From: Planotetraspora mira | GTDB lineage: Bacteria > Actinomycetota > Actinomycetes > Streptosporangiales > Streptosporangiaceae | Reading direction: 5' to 3' | Length of the DNA stretch: 64,000 bases | NCBI RefSeq assembly: GCF_016863275.1 | Contig: NZ_BOOO01000019.1 | Location: 248,001 to 312,000 of the forward strand | Shown: positions 24,244-32,815 of the stretch, piece by piece | Numbering within the stretch: position 1 is the stretch's first letter | Layout of the letters: every line of letters begins with the position of its first letter | The notes under the pieces: model-generated | Databases searched by the model: none | What the model was told of the DNA's origin: nothing | What the model saw: only the letters and a program-made list of their open reading frames with translations | Made by a program: the position numbers and the translations under genes

Positions 24244-25671
24244 TCATTCGTCAAGGGAGCCGGTGGGAGTCTCCGGCGAGGAATTTCCGGGGCGACGCGC
24301 CGTCCCGCGGGCGAACCAGGCTGCTGAGGCCGCGCATACCAAGGCCGCGAGCAGGAACGCATACGCCGATCCGGCCCCGGCGCCAAGGCTGACGCTCGCG
24401 CCCATCGCGGCGACGCCGAGAGTGGCCCCCGTCTGCCGGGTGGCGTTGAGAAGACCGCTGACGGCTCCGGCTGTGCCTTCCGGGGCGACGCCCATGACCG
24501 CCGTGACCAGCGCGGGCAAGGCGAACGACACACCGAGTCCGGTGAGCAGCAGGCCGAGTGCCAGCCAGCCGTATCCGGCACCGAACCGGACGGCGCAGCA
24601 GAGCACCGCGCCTCCCCCGGTCATCAGGGTCATCCCCGCCAGGATGGGCGGGCGCGCGCCGAGCCGTACCACGATTCTGCCGGTGATCGGCGGGTTGAGC
24701 GCGAACGGCAGCGTGAGCGGGAGGAACGCCAGACCGGTGGCGATCGGGCCGAGCCGGCGCTCCTGCTGGAGCAGCAGTGGCAGAACGAAGAGTCCCCCGG
24801 AGAGCGTGAAGTTCACCGCTGCGCCGACGGAGAGGCCTGCCCCCACTCCTTTGGCCCTCAGCAGTGCCCGGTTGAGGACCGGAGCGGGGCTGCGCCGCTC
24901 CACCAGCACGAACACGGCCCCCGCGAGCACCGCCGCCGCCCCGGATGCGGCGGCATGCGGCCACGAGCGCGAACCCGCGGCGATGAGCGCGTCGGTCGAC
25001 AAGGCCAGGACGATGCAGGCCGTCACCTGTGCGGCCCAGTCGATCCGCCGATCACCGCGCGGGCGGTGGACCGCCCGCCCGGCGGTGAGCACCAGCACCA
25101 GGATCGCGATCGGGACGTTGACGAGGAAGATCGCCCGCCAGCCCGCCAGCCCGACCAGGGCTCCGCCGACGATCGGGCCCGCGGCCATCGCGGCTCCACT
25201 CGTGGCCGCCCACGTCGCCACGGCGCGGGTCCGTTCCGCCGCGTCCGGATAGAGTCGCGTGATCATCGCCATCGAGGCGGGTACGCAGGCCGCCGCCGCC
25301 ATACCGAGCACCACTCGCAACGCGACCAGGATCCCCAGTGTCGGCGCGAGGGCACACAGCAGCGAGCCGGCCCCGAACACGGCGACTCCGGAGCGGAAGA
25401 CCCGGTCCGCGCCGTAGCGGTCGGCGACCGCCCCGGAGGACAGCAGCAGCGCGGCGAACACCACCGTGTAGCCGGTGGTGGCCCACTGCAGACCGGCGAT
25501 CGAGGTGTGCAGTGAGGCGGCCAGATCCGGCTCGGCGACCGAGAGCACGGTCATGTCCAGCAACACCATGAAATATCCCAGCGAGATGCCGAGCAGCGTG
25601 GCCGCCCGACGACGTGGCCGCAGAGCGGCCCGCGCATGCTCGCCGGGGAGAGCGGATTCGAGGGTGGTCAT
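24244..25671 (-). CDS. MFS drug/proton antiporter (DHA2-like)
   Basis: This 475-residue protein has about 13-14 hydrophobic segments. Motif A-like GAVADRYGADRVFRSG follows the second helix and the antiporter motif C-like AGPIVGGALVGLAG lies in helix 5. The first helix carries GYFMVLLDMTVLSVAEPDLA, close to the D1 motif LDxTVxNVALP of 14-TMS antiporters. The ATG at 25671 is chosen because further upstream the frame would overlap the divergent LysR promoter and gene. Export of a hydrophobic drug or metabolite controlled by the divergent LysR regulator is likely. Confidence 0.88.
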   Translation of the reverse strand: MTTLESALPGEHARAALRPRRRAATLLGISLGYFMVLLDMTVLSVAEPDLAASLHTSIAGLQWATTGYTVVFAALLLSSGAVADRYGADRVFRSGVAVFGAGSLLCALAPTLGILVALRVVLGMAAAACVPASMAMITRLYPDAAERTRAVATWAATSGAAMAAGPIVGGALVGLAGWRAIFLVNVPIAILVLVLTAGRAVHRPRGDRRIDWAAQVTACIVLALSTDALIAAGSRSWPHAAASGAAAVLAGAVFVLVERRSPAPVLNRALLRAKGVGAGLSVGAAVNFTLSGGLFVLPLLLQQERRLGPIATGLAFLPLTLPFALNPPITGRIVVRLGARPPILAGMTLMTGGGAVLCCAVRFGAGYGWLALGLLLTGLGVSFALPALVTAVMGVAPEGTAGAVSGLLNATRQTGATLGVAAMGASVSLGAGAGSAYAFLLAALVCAASAAWFARGTARRPGNSSPETPTGSLDE

Positions 25672-25728
25672 GCAGCCCACTGTCCGGCCCCGGCGCCGGG
25701 GGCTCCACCGGAGCGCCCGTACACTCCG

Positions 25729-25743
25729 TTCGGAAATCCCGAA
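25729..25743. promoter_or_regulatory. Putative LysR box
   Basis: TTCGG-AAATC-CCGAA is a 5-bp inverted repeat with 5-base spacer; its inner T and A give the T-N11-A pattern of LysR sites. It lies in the 98-base gap between the divergent MFS and LysR genes, 26 bases before the LysR ATG. Confidence 0.55.
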
Positions 25744-25769
25744 TCCTGCTCGCGGGGCTGGAGAGTGGC

Positions 25770-26648
25770 ATGGAACTGCGTCAGTTGCGGACCTTTGAGG
25801 CGGTGGTCCGGCACGGTACGGTGACCGACGCCGCCAACGTCCTCGACCAGGCGCCCTCCACCGTGTCCGAGCAGATTCGCCACCTGGAACGATCGCTGGG
25901 CGTGGCGTTGTTCGAGCGGACGGCCAGAGGGATGCGGCCGACCGAACAGGGAGAGGTGCTGCTGCGCTGGTCCCGCAGCATCCTGGACCAGGCCGAACAG
26001 GCGCGCCGCGAGGTGACCGGCCGAGGCCGGGCGGTACGGCTCGGCGCACTGGAGACCATCGTCGCCACCTACGTGCCGCGGGTGCTGGCCAGAGTCGCCG
26101 GACGCCGGCCGGACATCACCGTCGACGTCCGTTCGGCAACGAGCCGGGACACGCTGCTCGCCGAAGTGACCGCCGGGCAGTTGGAGGCGGCGCTTCTCCT
26201 GGACACCGGGGACGCGCTCGGCGATCTCGGCTTCCCTCTCCCTGCCGCGCCGCTGACCTTTCTCGACCTCGATCCGGTGCCGCTCGTCCTGGTCGCCGCA
26301 CCCGATCACCGGCTCCGTGACCGTCACCACCTGGGGCCTCAGGATCTGACCGGCGAAAAACTACTGGTCAATGTGCCGAACTGCTCCTTCCGGATGGCCG
26401 CCGACAAACTCCTCGGCCCCGGCCCGCAGCGCATCCAAGCAGGCGGGGTCGCGGTGATGCGCGCCTGGGTGGAGCAGGGCCTGGGCATATCGCTCCTCCC
26501 CCGATTCGCCGTGTCGGCCGCCTTGGAGTCCGGCACACTCTCCGGCCTCGACTTCGCCGCCCCGGACCTCAGCCTCCGGTTGATCTGGCGCTCCGACAGG
26601 GAGGACCTCCCCGGATTGCGTGACGTCCTCTACGCCGCCGGCGCCTGA
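25770..26648 (+). CDS. LysR family regulator
   Basis: This 292-residue protein has an N-terminal winged helix (MELRQLRTFEAVVRHGTVTD, then AANVLDQAPSTVSEQIRHLE, RTARGMRPTEQGEVLL) and a periplasmic-binding-like effector domain from about residue 90. The ATG at 25770 has GGAG 6 bases upstream. The frame open back to 25614 would enter the divergent MFS gene. It probably activates or represses the MFS exporter through the T-N11-A box between them. Confidence 0.92.
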   Translation: MELRQLRTFEAVVRHGTVTDAANVLDQAPSTVSEQIRHLERSLGVALFERTARGMRPTEQGEVLLRWSRSILDQAEQARREVTGRGRAVRLGALETIVATYVPRVLARVAGRRPDITVDVRSATSRDTLLAEVTAGQLEAALLLDTGDALGDLGFPLPAAPLTFLDLDPVPLVLVAAPDHRLRDRHHLGPQDLTGEKLLVNVPNCSFRMAADKLLGPGPQRIQAGGVAVMRAWVEQGLGISLLPRFAVSAALESGTLSGLDFAAPDLSLRLIWRSDREDLPGLRDVLYAAGA

Positions 26649-26686
26649 CGACTGGTCGGGATCGGAGACTCAGCACAACGGCGTGA

Positions 26687-27556
26687 TCAGCCTCCATGGG
26701 TCGCGGTGACCAGCCAGTGACTGCCGTCCAGTCGGACGCCGCCGGGTCCCTCATGGGACACGAGGCCGGCCGTGACCTCCTCGCGCGCCTGGGCGACCGC
26801 CCGGGGATCGGCATCGCGGAGGTTGAACCGCATCGGTCCCATGTCGAAGATGAACCGGGCCGCGTCGGCGGCGTCCCTGCCGAAGATCATGGGTGCCGTG
26901 ACGTCGTCGTGGGTCACGCCGGTGAAGCCGGCGTTCGTCAGGACATGGCGGATCCGGTCCGGGTCGGCCAGCGAGGCCGGCCCCTGCTGGGGGTCGCCGG
27001 AACCGCCCGCGGGTGCCCGCTCGGCCAGCAGCGCGTACAGGGGACGAAGCGCGCGGGCGAAGTCCTCGCCGGCATCCGCGCTCCGCATGCAGATGAAGGC
27101 CAGGCGCCCCTCTGGCCGCAACGCACGCCCGATGTTGGTGAACGCGGCGACCGAATCGGTGAAGAACATGATCCCGAACCGGCTGACCGCGACGTCGAAG
27201 GCGCTGTGCGCAAAGGGGTGAACCTGGGCGTCGCCCTGCTCGAAGGTGACATTGGTGATCGCCTCCTCGGCCGCGGTCGCACGCGCCCGCTCCAGCATGG
27301 GAGCGGACAGGTCGACGCCGAGGGCTCGTCCCTGTGGTGCCCGGCGAGCCGCCAGCCGGGTGATCTGCCCGTTGCCGCATCCGATGTCGAGCACGTGGTC
27401 GCGTTCGCCGATCGACGCCGCGGCGAGAAGCGGTTCGTTGAAGCCGCTGTTCATGGCGTCGTAACGGTCCTGGTGCTGAGCCCAGTGAACCCCTTCGTAG
27501 CCGTTCCACGCCTCGGCCTGGTGGGTGTTGACGACGACTGCGTCCTGGGCGCTCAT
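26687..27556 (-). CDS. Class I SAM-dependent methyltransferase
   Basis: This 289-residue protein has motif I VLDIGCGNGQITRLAARR, a post-I acidic GVDLSAPMLERA and the motif II region FDVAVSRFGIMFF. The opening HQAEAWNGYEGVHWAQHQDRY is shared with the paralogue at 57751. The ATG at 27556 overlaps the stop of the upstream YHS-like mini-gene (ATGA) and has GGGAG 8 bases upstream. The substrate is unknown. Confidence 0.88.
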   Translation of the reverse strand: MSAQDAVVVNTHQAEAWNGYEGVHWAQHQDRYDAMNSGFNEPLLAAASIGERDHVLDIGCGNGQITRLAARRAPQGRALGVDLSAPMLERARATAAEEAITNVTFEQGDAQVHPFAHSAFDVAVSRFGIMFFTDSVAAFTNIGRALRPEGRLAFICMRSADAGEDFARALRPLYALLAERAPAGGSGDPQQGPASLADPDRIRHVLTNAGFTGVTHDDVTAPMIFGRDAADAARFIFDMGPMRFNLRDADPRAVAQAREEVTAGLVSHEGPGGVRLDGSHWLVTATHGG

Positions 27557-27747
27557 CGGGCCATCTCCCTCTGTGACTCCTCGGCGAAGACGTGACGGCA
27601 CCCGGTGCCGCAGAACGCGTAAAGGGTGCCGTCACGCTCCAGGGTCATGGCGATGGTGGCCACGGAGTGATTCGCGAGCAGCGGCGTGCGCCGGCGTGCG
27701 GACAGGTCCATGACAACGATGCTGACGTCCCGGCCGGTCGCCGTCAT
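27553..27747 (-). CDS. YHS-domain-like mini-protein, coupled to methyltransferase
   Basis: This is a protein of about 64 residues if ATG 27747 is used. GTG 27795 and ATG 27711 are alternatives, none with a strong ribosome site. Its last 30 residues, DGTLYAFCGTGCRHVFAEES, resemble the YHS motif (YFCSxxCxxxF) with a CxxxC pair suited to metal binding. The stop overlaps the methyltransferase start (ATGA), so the pair is translationally coupled. It may be a metal-binding subunit or chaperone for a redox or metal function; this is inference. Confidence 0.55.
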   Translation of the reverse strand: MTATGRDVSIVVMDLSARRRTPLLANHSVATIAMTLERDGTLYAFCGTGCRHVFAEESQREMAR

Positions 27748-28091
27748 CGCACGTGGGGAGGCGGTCGCGGCTACTTCGAGGGGTCGCGGTTCCACGGGGG
27801 TGCTACTTCACCGGTAGTAGCGCCGGGCTCGTCCCATCGCGCGGGTGGCCCCTCCGATACGGGAGTCACTCACCGGCGGAGCGGGCCGGCTCCATTCGAC
27901 CGCCGTCGGGCGGTCGGCGTCAGCCGAGTCTCCGGTCACGTCGACGAACTCGTCAGTTTTACCTGATCAGAGGCGTGGCAGCGGGTAGCGCGGCGCGGCG
28001 GTGGCGTGATCCTCCGAGATGTGATCGCTTTCCGGCCGCCGTCTCTCAGCGCCGCCGAGAGACGGACATCCCATGCGAAGGAGGCAGGACG
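27748..28091. other. Intergenic region upstream of haloacid dehalogenase
   Basis: These roughly 340 bases hold no credible ORF. An 8-bp perfect hairpin, CGACCGCC-GTCG-GGCGGTCG, lies at 27897-27916. The region must contain the divergent promoters of the YHS-like/methyltransferase pair and of the dehalogenase. No operator was recognised. Confidence 0.5.
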
Positions 28092-28841
28092 ATGAACCAG
28101 AACAAGGACGTCACACCGCGAGCACCCGGTGCCCGTCACGGCGAGTGGATCGGCGGAGAGCCTTCCGTCCTCGTGTTCGACGTCAACGAAACACTGATCG
28201 ACTTCGAGTCGATGAACCCTCTTTTCGAGAGGATCTTCGGCGACAGGCGTGTGATGCGCGAGTGGCTCGGCCACCTGATCACGTACTCCATGACGATCAC
28301 CCTGTCCGGCCTGTACGAGGAGTTCTTCACTCTCGGCCAGGGACTGCTAAGGATGGTCGGCGACATCCACGGCGTCGAGGTCACCGACGCCGACATCGAG
28401 GAGATCAGGAAGGCGATGCTGACGATGCCGGCGCACCCCGACGTCGAGGCGGGCCTGAATCAGCTGAAGGACGCCGGATTCCGCATGGTGACGCTGACGA
28501 ACTCCCCGCCGAACCCGAAGGGCCGGAGCCCACTCGAGCACGCCGGCCTCGCCCACTTCTTCGAGCGGCAGTTCACCATCGAGACCACCCGCGCCTACAA
28601 GCCCGCCCCGCAGACGTATCACCTGGTGGCACAGAGCCTGGACGTTCCGCCGTCCACGTGCTTCATGGTCGCGGCGCATGTCTGGGACACGGTGGGAGCA
28701 CAGAGCGCCGGATATACCGCGGGTCTTGTCACCCGGCCGGGCAACGCTCCCCTGCCTGTCCGCTCGCTGCCGCAACCCAATCTCGTCGCGCCGGATCTCC
28801 CCGCCCTGGCGACCCGGCTCATCGAACGATGGCGTTCCTGA
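28092..28841 (+). CDS. Haloacid dehalogenase type II (HAD superfamily)
   Basis: This 249-residue protein has HAD motif I VFDVNETLIDF (nucleophile Asp), motif II TLTNSPP, motif III lysine in AYKPAPQTYH and motif IV in VAAHVWDTVGAQSAG. This order and the AHxWDxxGA tail are typical of L-2-haloacid dehalogenase-type proteins, though many are general phosphatases. The ATG at 28092 has a near-ideal AAGGAGG 6-7 bases upstream. It stands alone on the plus strand. Confidence 0.9.
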   Translation: MNQNKDVTPRAPGARHGEWIGGEPSVLVFDVNETLIDFESMNPLFERIFGDRRVMREWLGHLITYSMTITLSGLYEEFFTLGQGLLRMVGDIHGVEVTDADIEEIRKAMLTMPAHPDVEAGLNQLKDAGFRMVTLTNSPPNPKGRSPLEHAGLAHFFERQFTIETTRAYKPAPQTYHLVAQSLDVPPSTCFMVAAHVWDTVGAQSAGYTAGLVTRPGNAPLPVRSLPQPNLVAPDLPALATRLIERWRS

Positions 28842-28959
28842 GCGCATGCCGCCGGGATGGTGCTCTGGGGGATCGGAGGCCGGCTCGTGCTCGGGCGGCC
28901 GTCGCGGGACTGCCCGTCGCGTACAGCGGCTGGCCTGCCTGTGGCGTCGGCAACCGGGC

Positions 28960-29994
28960 TCAGCCTGGCACCCCCGCGGACGACGCGGGCGCGGTCGACC
29001 CCCGCACGACCAGTTCGGTGGCCAACTCGACGTGGTGAGAGTCGATCTTCTCCCCTGCCGCCAGGCGCAGCGCCGTACGCAGAGCGACGCGGCCCATCTC
29101 CCGCAGGGGCTGCCGAACGGTGGTCAGCGGCGGCGAGCCCATCCGGGCGACCTGGGTGTCGTCGAACCCCACGATGCTGAGATCTTCGGGGATGCGCAGG
29201 CCCCGCGCCCGGGCGGCCTCGATGATTCCGAGGGCGGTCTCGTCACTGCCCGCGAAGATCGCCGTCGGGGCCTCCGGCAGGTCGAGCAGCTCCGCGCCCA
29301 ACTCCACGCCGTCGTTGTAGAGGAAGTGCCCCTCCCGCACGTAACCGGGGGCCACGGGCGCCCCCGCCCCCTCCATGGCGGCCCGGTAGCCGTGCATGCG
29401 CGCCTGGTTGCACGCCGCGGTCGCCGGGCCGCCCAGGTAGGCGATGCGGCGGTGACCGAACGAGAGCAGGTGCTGGGTCGCCGCGAGGCCGCCGGCGAAG
29501 TTGGTCGAGCCGACACTGGTCACGTCGGTGCGCGGCAGGTTGAGCGGGTCGATCACCACCAGCGGCAGGTTGGCCCGCGACAGCGCGGCCAGCTGCCTGG
29601 CGGTCATCTCGGCGGTGACGGCGATCACCGCCCTCCGTCCGGCGGACACCAGGTCGCGGGCCCATCCGGTGGTCCGCTCCGCGCCCCTGCGGATGCTCAC
29701 GACGACCCCGACGCCGACCTCGGCCCCGGCGTCGACGGCGCCCTGGATGATCTCGGTGGAGTACGCGTTGATGTCCGTGTCGAACTCGACCTCGATCGTG
29801 CCGGCCGCGGCCGCGTCACCCCGCCGCGGCGACGGGGCGACGTAGTCGTGCTGCAGCAGCAGCGATTGCACCAGGGACCGCGTCGTCGGCGCGACGTCGC
29901 TGCGGCCGTTGAGCACCTTGGAGACCGTCGCGACCGACACCCCGGCCGAGGCCGCGACGGTGGCCAGTGTGGCGCGCCTAGGAGTGACCGGCAT
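28960..29994 (-). CDS. LacI family repressor of the GH3/ABC locus
   Basis: This 344-residue protein has a LacI headpiece (ATLATVAASAGVSVATVSKVLNG) and a periplasmic-binding-like core (VVIDPLNLPRTDVTSV, GHRRIAYLGGP, AIFAGSDETALGI, DLSIVGFDDTQVARMGSPPLT). The ATG at 29994 has GGAGG 6 bases upstream and lies 17 bases inside the 3' end of the GH3 gene, so the repressor is translated from the GH3 transcript. It most likely binds the TTCTCG[C/A]AACATTT pair at 32496 and 32682 and is induced by the oligosaccharide taken up by the adjoining ABC importer. Confidence 0.93.
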   Translation of the reverse strand: MPVTPRRATLATVAASAGVSVATVSKVLNGRSDVAPTTRSLVQSLLLQHDYVAPSPRRGDAAAAGTIEVEFDTDINAYSTEIIQGAVDAGAEVGVGVVVSIRRGAERTTGWARDLVSAGRRAVIAVTAEMTARQLAALSRANLPLVVIDPLNLPRTDVTSVGSTNFAGGLAATQHLLSFGHRRIAYLGGPATAACNQARMHGYRAAMEGAGAPVAPGYVREGHFLYNDGVELGAELLDLPEAPTAIFAGSDETALGIIEAARARGLRIPEDLSIVGFDDTQVARMGSPPLTTVRQPLREMGRVALRTALRLAAGEKIDSHHVELATELVVRGSTAPASSAGVPG

Positions 29995-32458
29995 CTCTTC
30001 CCTCCTGCTGCCCGGCGGCTGCGTCAGACGCCGGAACCACGTCCACCGGTGTGACGAGCCGCCTGTCGTGGCCGACGACCCGCAGCGGCCCGGTCAGCCG
30101 AACGGCCCCGCGGCACGGGAGGTCGCCCGCCGAGGTGCCGACGAGCACCTCGACGTCTCCAGGCTCGACGATCCGCCGCAGGTCACGGCCCGTGAACGCG
30201 GTCCGGTCCGCGTGCACGTGGAACCGCACGTCCGCGCTCGCGCCAGGCTCGAGATGAACTCGCTTGAACCCGGTCAGCTGCTTCACCGGCCGGGTGACCT
30301 GGGCGACGACGTCGCGCAGGTACAGCTGGACGACCTCGTCACCCGCCCTGGCGCCCGTGTTGCGGACGCGGACCGACACGATGAACTCGCCGTCGGTGGG
30401 GACCTCCGTGCCGTCGACGCGCAGGCCGTCGACCTCGAAGGTGGTGTACGAGGTGCCGTACCCGAACGGGAACAGCGGGGTCGGGTCGACGTTGCTGATG
30501 CCGTGGCTGTCGTCCCCCAACGGCGGCTGCAGATAGGTGCCCGGCTGCCCGCCGGGCCTGCGGGGGATCCGCACCGGCAGTTTGCCTCCCGGCTGGACAC
30601 GTCCGGAAAGGACGCCGGCGATCGCCGCCGCACCCTCCTCACCGGGCATGAACGCCTGAACCAGCGCGGCGGCCCCGGCGTGCACGTCGCCCAGGGCGTA
30701 CGGGCGGCCGGAGACGACGACCACGACGACCGGGGTCCCCGTCGCGGCGAGATCGGCCAGCAGGTCCGCCTGCACGCCGGGCAGCCGGAGGTCCTCGGCG
30801 TCGCAGCCCTCGCCCGAGGTGCCGTGCCCGAACAGGCCCGCGAGGTCGCCCACGACGGCGACGCACAGGTCCGCGTCGCGGGCGGCGGCCGTCGCCGCGC
30901 CGAAGCCCGAACGGTCGGCGTTCTGTACGTCACAGCCACGTTCATGGACGATCTCGGCGTCCGGCAGTTCCGCCCGGAGTGCGTCGAGCACGGTGGGCGC
31001 CGCGATGCCCAGCCCGAGGCCGGGGTGGCGGGGCAGGACGTGGTTGGGGAAGGCGTAGCACCCCATGAACGTGCGCGGGTCGGCCGCGGCCGGTCCGACC
31101 ACGGCCACGCGGCGAAGCTCCGGACGTCCCTGTCCGAGCAGGGGCAGCGCGGTTCCGGCGTCGAGCAGGACGATGGAGCGTTCGGCCATCTCGAGGGCCA
31201 GGGCGCGGTTGGACGGCGAGTCCAGATCCGTCGCGTCGGCCGCGGCCACCGACCCCTCAGGCGTCCAGTCCTCGTCGAGCAGCCCGAGTTGCACCTTCTG
31301 GGTGAGCAGGCGGCGCGCCGCGCGGTCCACCAGGGACTCCGGCACCTCTCCCCGGCGCACCCGCTCGACCAGGTGCTGGCCGAAGCCGAGGGTGTCGGGG
31401 AGCTCGACGTCGACGCCCGCGGTGAGCGCCTGGACGCCGGCGTCGTCGGTGTCGGCTGCGATCCCGTGCATCGACGCGAGGAACGGTACGGCCCAGTAGT
31501 CCGACACGACGGTCCCGGTGAATCCCCACTCGTCGCGCAGCACCTCGGTGAGCAGCCACGGGTCGGCCCCGGCCGGGACACCGTCCACGTCGGAGTAGGA
31601 GCACATCACCGAGCGGGCGCCGCCGAGGGCGACGGCGGCCTCGAACGGGGGCAGGATCATGTCCATGAGCTCGCGGCGTCCCATCGGGACGGGACCGTGG
31701 TTGCGGGCCGCCCGCGACGCGGAGTATCCGGCGAAGTGCTTGAGGGTGGCGATGATCCCCGTGCTCTCCAGGCCGCGGACGTATGCGGCGCCGAGCATCG
31801 CGACGAGATGGGGGTCCTCGCCGATCGTCTCCTCGACCCTCCCCCAGCGGTAGTCGCGGACGACGTCGAGCAGCGGCGACAGCCCCTGGTGCACTCCCAC
31901 GGCCCGCATGTCCCGCCCGATCGCGGCGGCCATCCGCTCCACCAGGTCGGGATCGAACGTCGCACCCCAGGCGATGGCCGCCGGGTAGACGGTCGCACCG
32001 TAGGTGGTGAATCCGGTGAGGCATTCCTCGTGGACGAGGGCCGGGATGCCCAGCCGGGACCGCTCTATGACCGCGCGCTGCAGCCGGACGACCTCCGCGC
32101 CACCCTCCGCGGCGGTCACCGGCCCGCTGCCGAACACCCGTGTCAGGTGACCGAGCCCGAAGCGGGCTGCCTCCTCGATGGGGATGGTCCCCGAGGCCGC
32201 GAACACGTCCTGCATCGGTGCGACGTTCAACGCTCCGGCGGCATCGGCGGCCTCCGTCTCCGGACCGGCGTCGGCACCCGGCTCGGGCTCGCCGGCCTGC
32301 ATGTCGTTGCCGACCCACCGGCTGCCGAGCTGGGCGACCTTCTCCTCCAGGGTCATCTCCGCAAGGAGGGCGTCGACCCGGGCGGCCACGGGAAGCGTCG
32401 GGTCCTGCCACGAGCGGAGGACCTGGTCCGACGTCGGGGTCCGGTCTAGAGCCGTCAT
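29978..32458 (-). CDS. Glycoside hydrolase family 3 (beta-glucosidase/beta-xylosidase)
   Basis: This 826-residue cytoplasmic enzyme has no signal peptide. Its (beta/alpha)8 domain contains GFTGTVVSDYWAV with the nucleophile near D320. The alpha/beta sandwich domain carries SGEGCDAEDLRLPG, where E550 is a plausible acid/base. A C-terminal fibronectin-III-like domain follows PLFPFGYGTSYTTF. The ATG at 32458 has GAGAG 6-7 bases upstream; the frame opens 12 codons earlier without a better site. It would hydrolyse imported beta-linked oligosaccharides. Xylosidase versus glucosidase specificity cannot be decided from sequence alone. It is the first gene of a unit with the LacI repressor and is divergent from the ABC genes. 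Confidence 0.92.
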   Translation of the reverse strand: MTALDRTPTSDQVLRSWQDPTLPVAARVDALLAEMTLEEKVAQLGSRWVGNDMQAGEPEPGADAGPETEAADAAGALNVAPMQDVFAASGTIPIEEAARFGLGHLTRVFGSGPVTAAEGGAEVVRLQRAVIERSRLGIPALVHEECLTGFTTYGATVYPAAIAWGATFDPDLVERMAAAIGRDMRAVGVHQGLSPLLDVVRDYRWGRVEETIGEDPHLVAMLGAAYVRGLESTGIIATLKHFAGYSASRAARNHGPVPMGRRELMDMILPPFEAAVALGGARSVMCSYSDVDGVPAGADPWLLTEVLRDEWGFTGTVVSDYWAVPFLASMHGIAADTDDAGVQALTAGVDVELPDTLGFGQHLVERVRRGEVPESLVDRAARRLLTQKVQLGLLDEDWTPEGSVAAADATDLDSPSNRALALEMAERSIVLLDAGTALPLLGQGRPELRRVAVVGPAAADPRTFMGCYAFPNHVLPRHPGLGLGIAAPTVLDALRAELPDAEIVHERGCDVQNADRSGFGAATAAARDADLCVAVVGDLAGLFGHGTSGEGCDAEDLRLPGVQADLLADLAATGTPVVVVVVSGRPYALGDVHAGAAALVQAFMPGEEGAAAIAGVLSGRVQPGGKLPVRIPRRPGGQPGTYLQPPLGDDSHGISNVDPTPLFPFGYGTSYTTFEVDGLRVDGTEVPTDGEFIVSVRVRNTGARAGDEVVQLYLRDVVAQVTRPVKQLTGFKRVHLEPGASADVRFHVHADRTAFTGRDLRRIVEPGDVEVLVGTSAGDLPCRGAVRLTGPLRVVGHDRRLVTPVDVVPASDAAAGQQEGRDAGHS

Positions 32459-32495
32459 GTGCCGCTCTCTTTCAAAGGGGGGTTTCTGTCGCAAA

Positions 32496-32509
32496 TTCTC
32501 GCAACATTT
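32496..32509 (+). promoter_or_regulatory. Putative LacI operator, GH3 side
   Basis: TTCTCGCAACATTT matches the GH3/ABC divergent partner site in 13 of 14 positions. It has the central CG step usual for LacI-family operators and lies 38 bases upstream of the GH3 ATG. Confidence 0.6.
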
Positions 32510-32681
32510 CGGCGCCGTGAAGCGATCCCGCGCGCGAGACCTCCTTGACCAAGTCGACCAGTTTGACGCCCGTGCGAGCGTACCCCACAGGCCTCACCGA
32601 ACCCAGTCCAATCCTGTGAGTCAGAGGTATTGACACACCATCAGCCGAAATCTAAATTGACGACCCGCGCGGTCATGTCGC

Positions 32682-32695
32682 AAATGTTTCGAGAA
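32682..32695 (-). promoter_or_regulatory. Putative LacI operator, ABC side
   Basis: On the minus strand this reads TTCTCGAAACATTT, one mismatch from the site at 32496. It lies 121 bases upstream of the binding-protein start. Confidence 0.6.
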
Positions 32696-32815
32696 GCTTG
32701 CTCAAGGAGGAATTGAAGAGCGGCATCGGGGGGTGCTGATCCATGACCGCCGGCCGACGCATCCGATGGTCAACGAGCCGCGGCCAGCCCCCGGCATTCA
32801 AGTACGGAGATCAGC

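Larger units (their letters stand above)
32459..32815. promoter_or_regulatory. Divergent promoter region between GH3 and the ABC importer
   Basis: This is a 357-base AT-richer intergenic region with no ORF of its own. It contains a 14-bp motif near each end in opposite orientation (annotated separately), consistent with one LacI repressor controlling both transcripts. Beyond these motifs nothing was recognised. Confidence 0.6.

Noticed and set aside
29909-32449. 846-codon plus-strand open frame antisense to the GH3 gene
   Set aside because: The opposite strand encodes a complete GH3 enzyme with catalytic motifs; the antisense product is low-complexity His/Arg/Gly/Val-rich.
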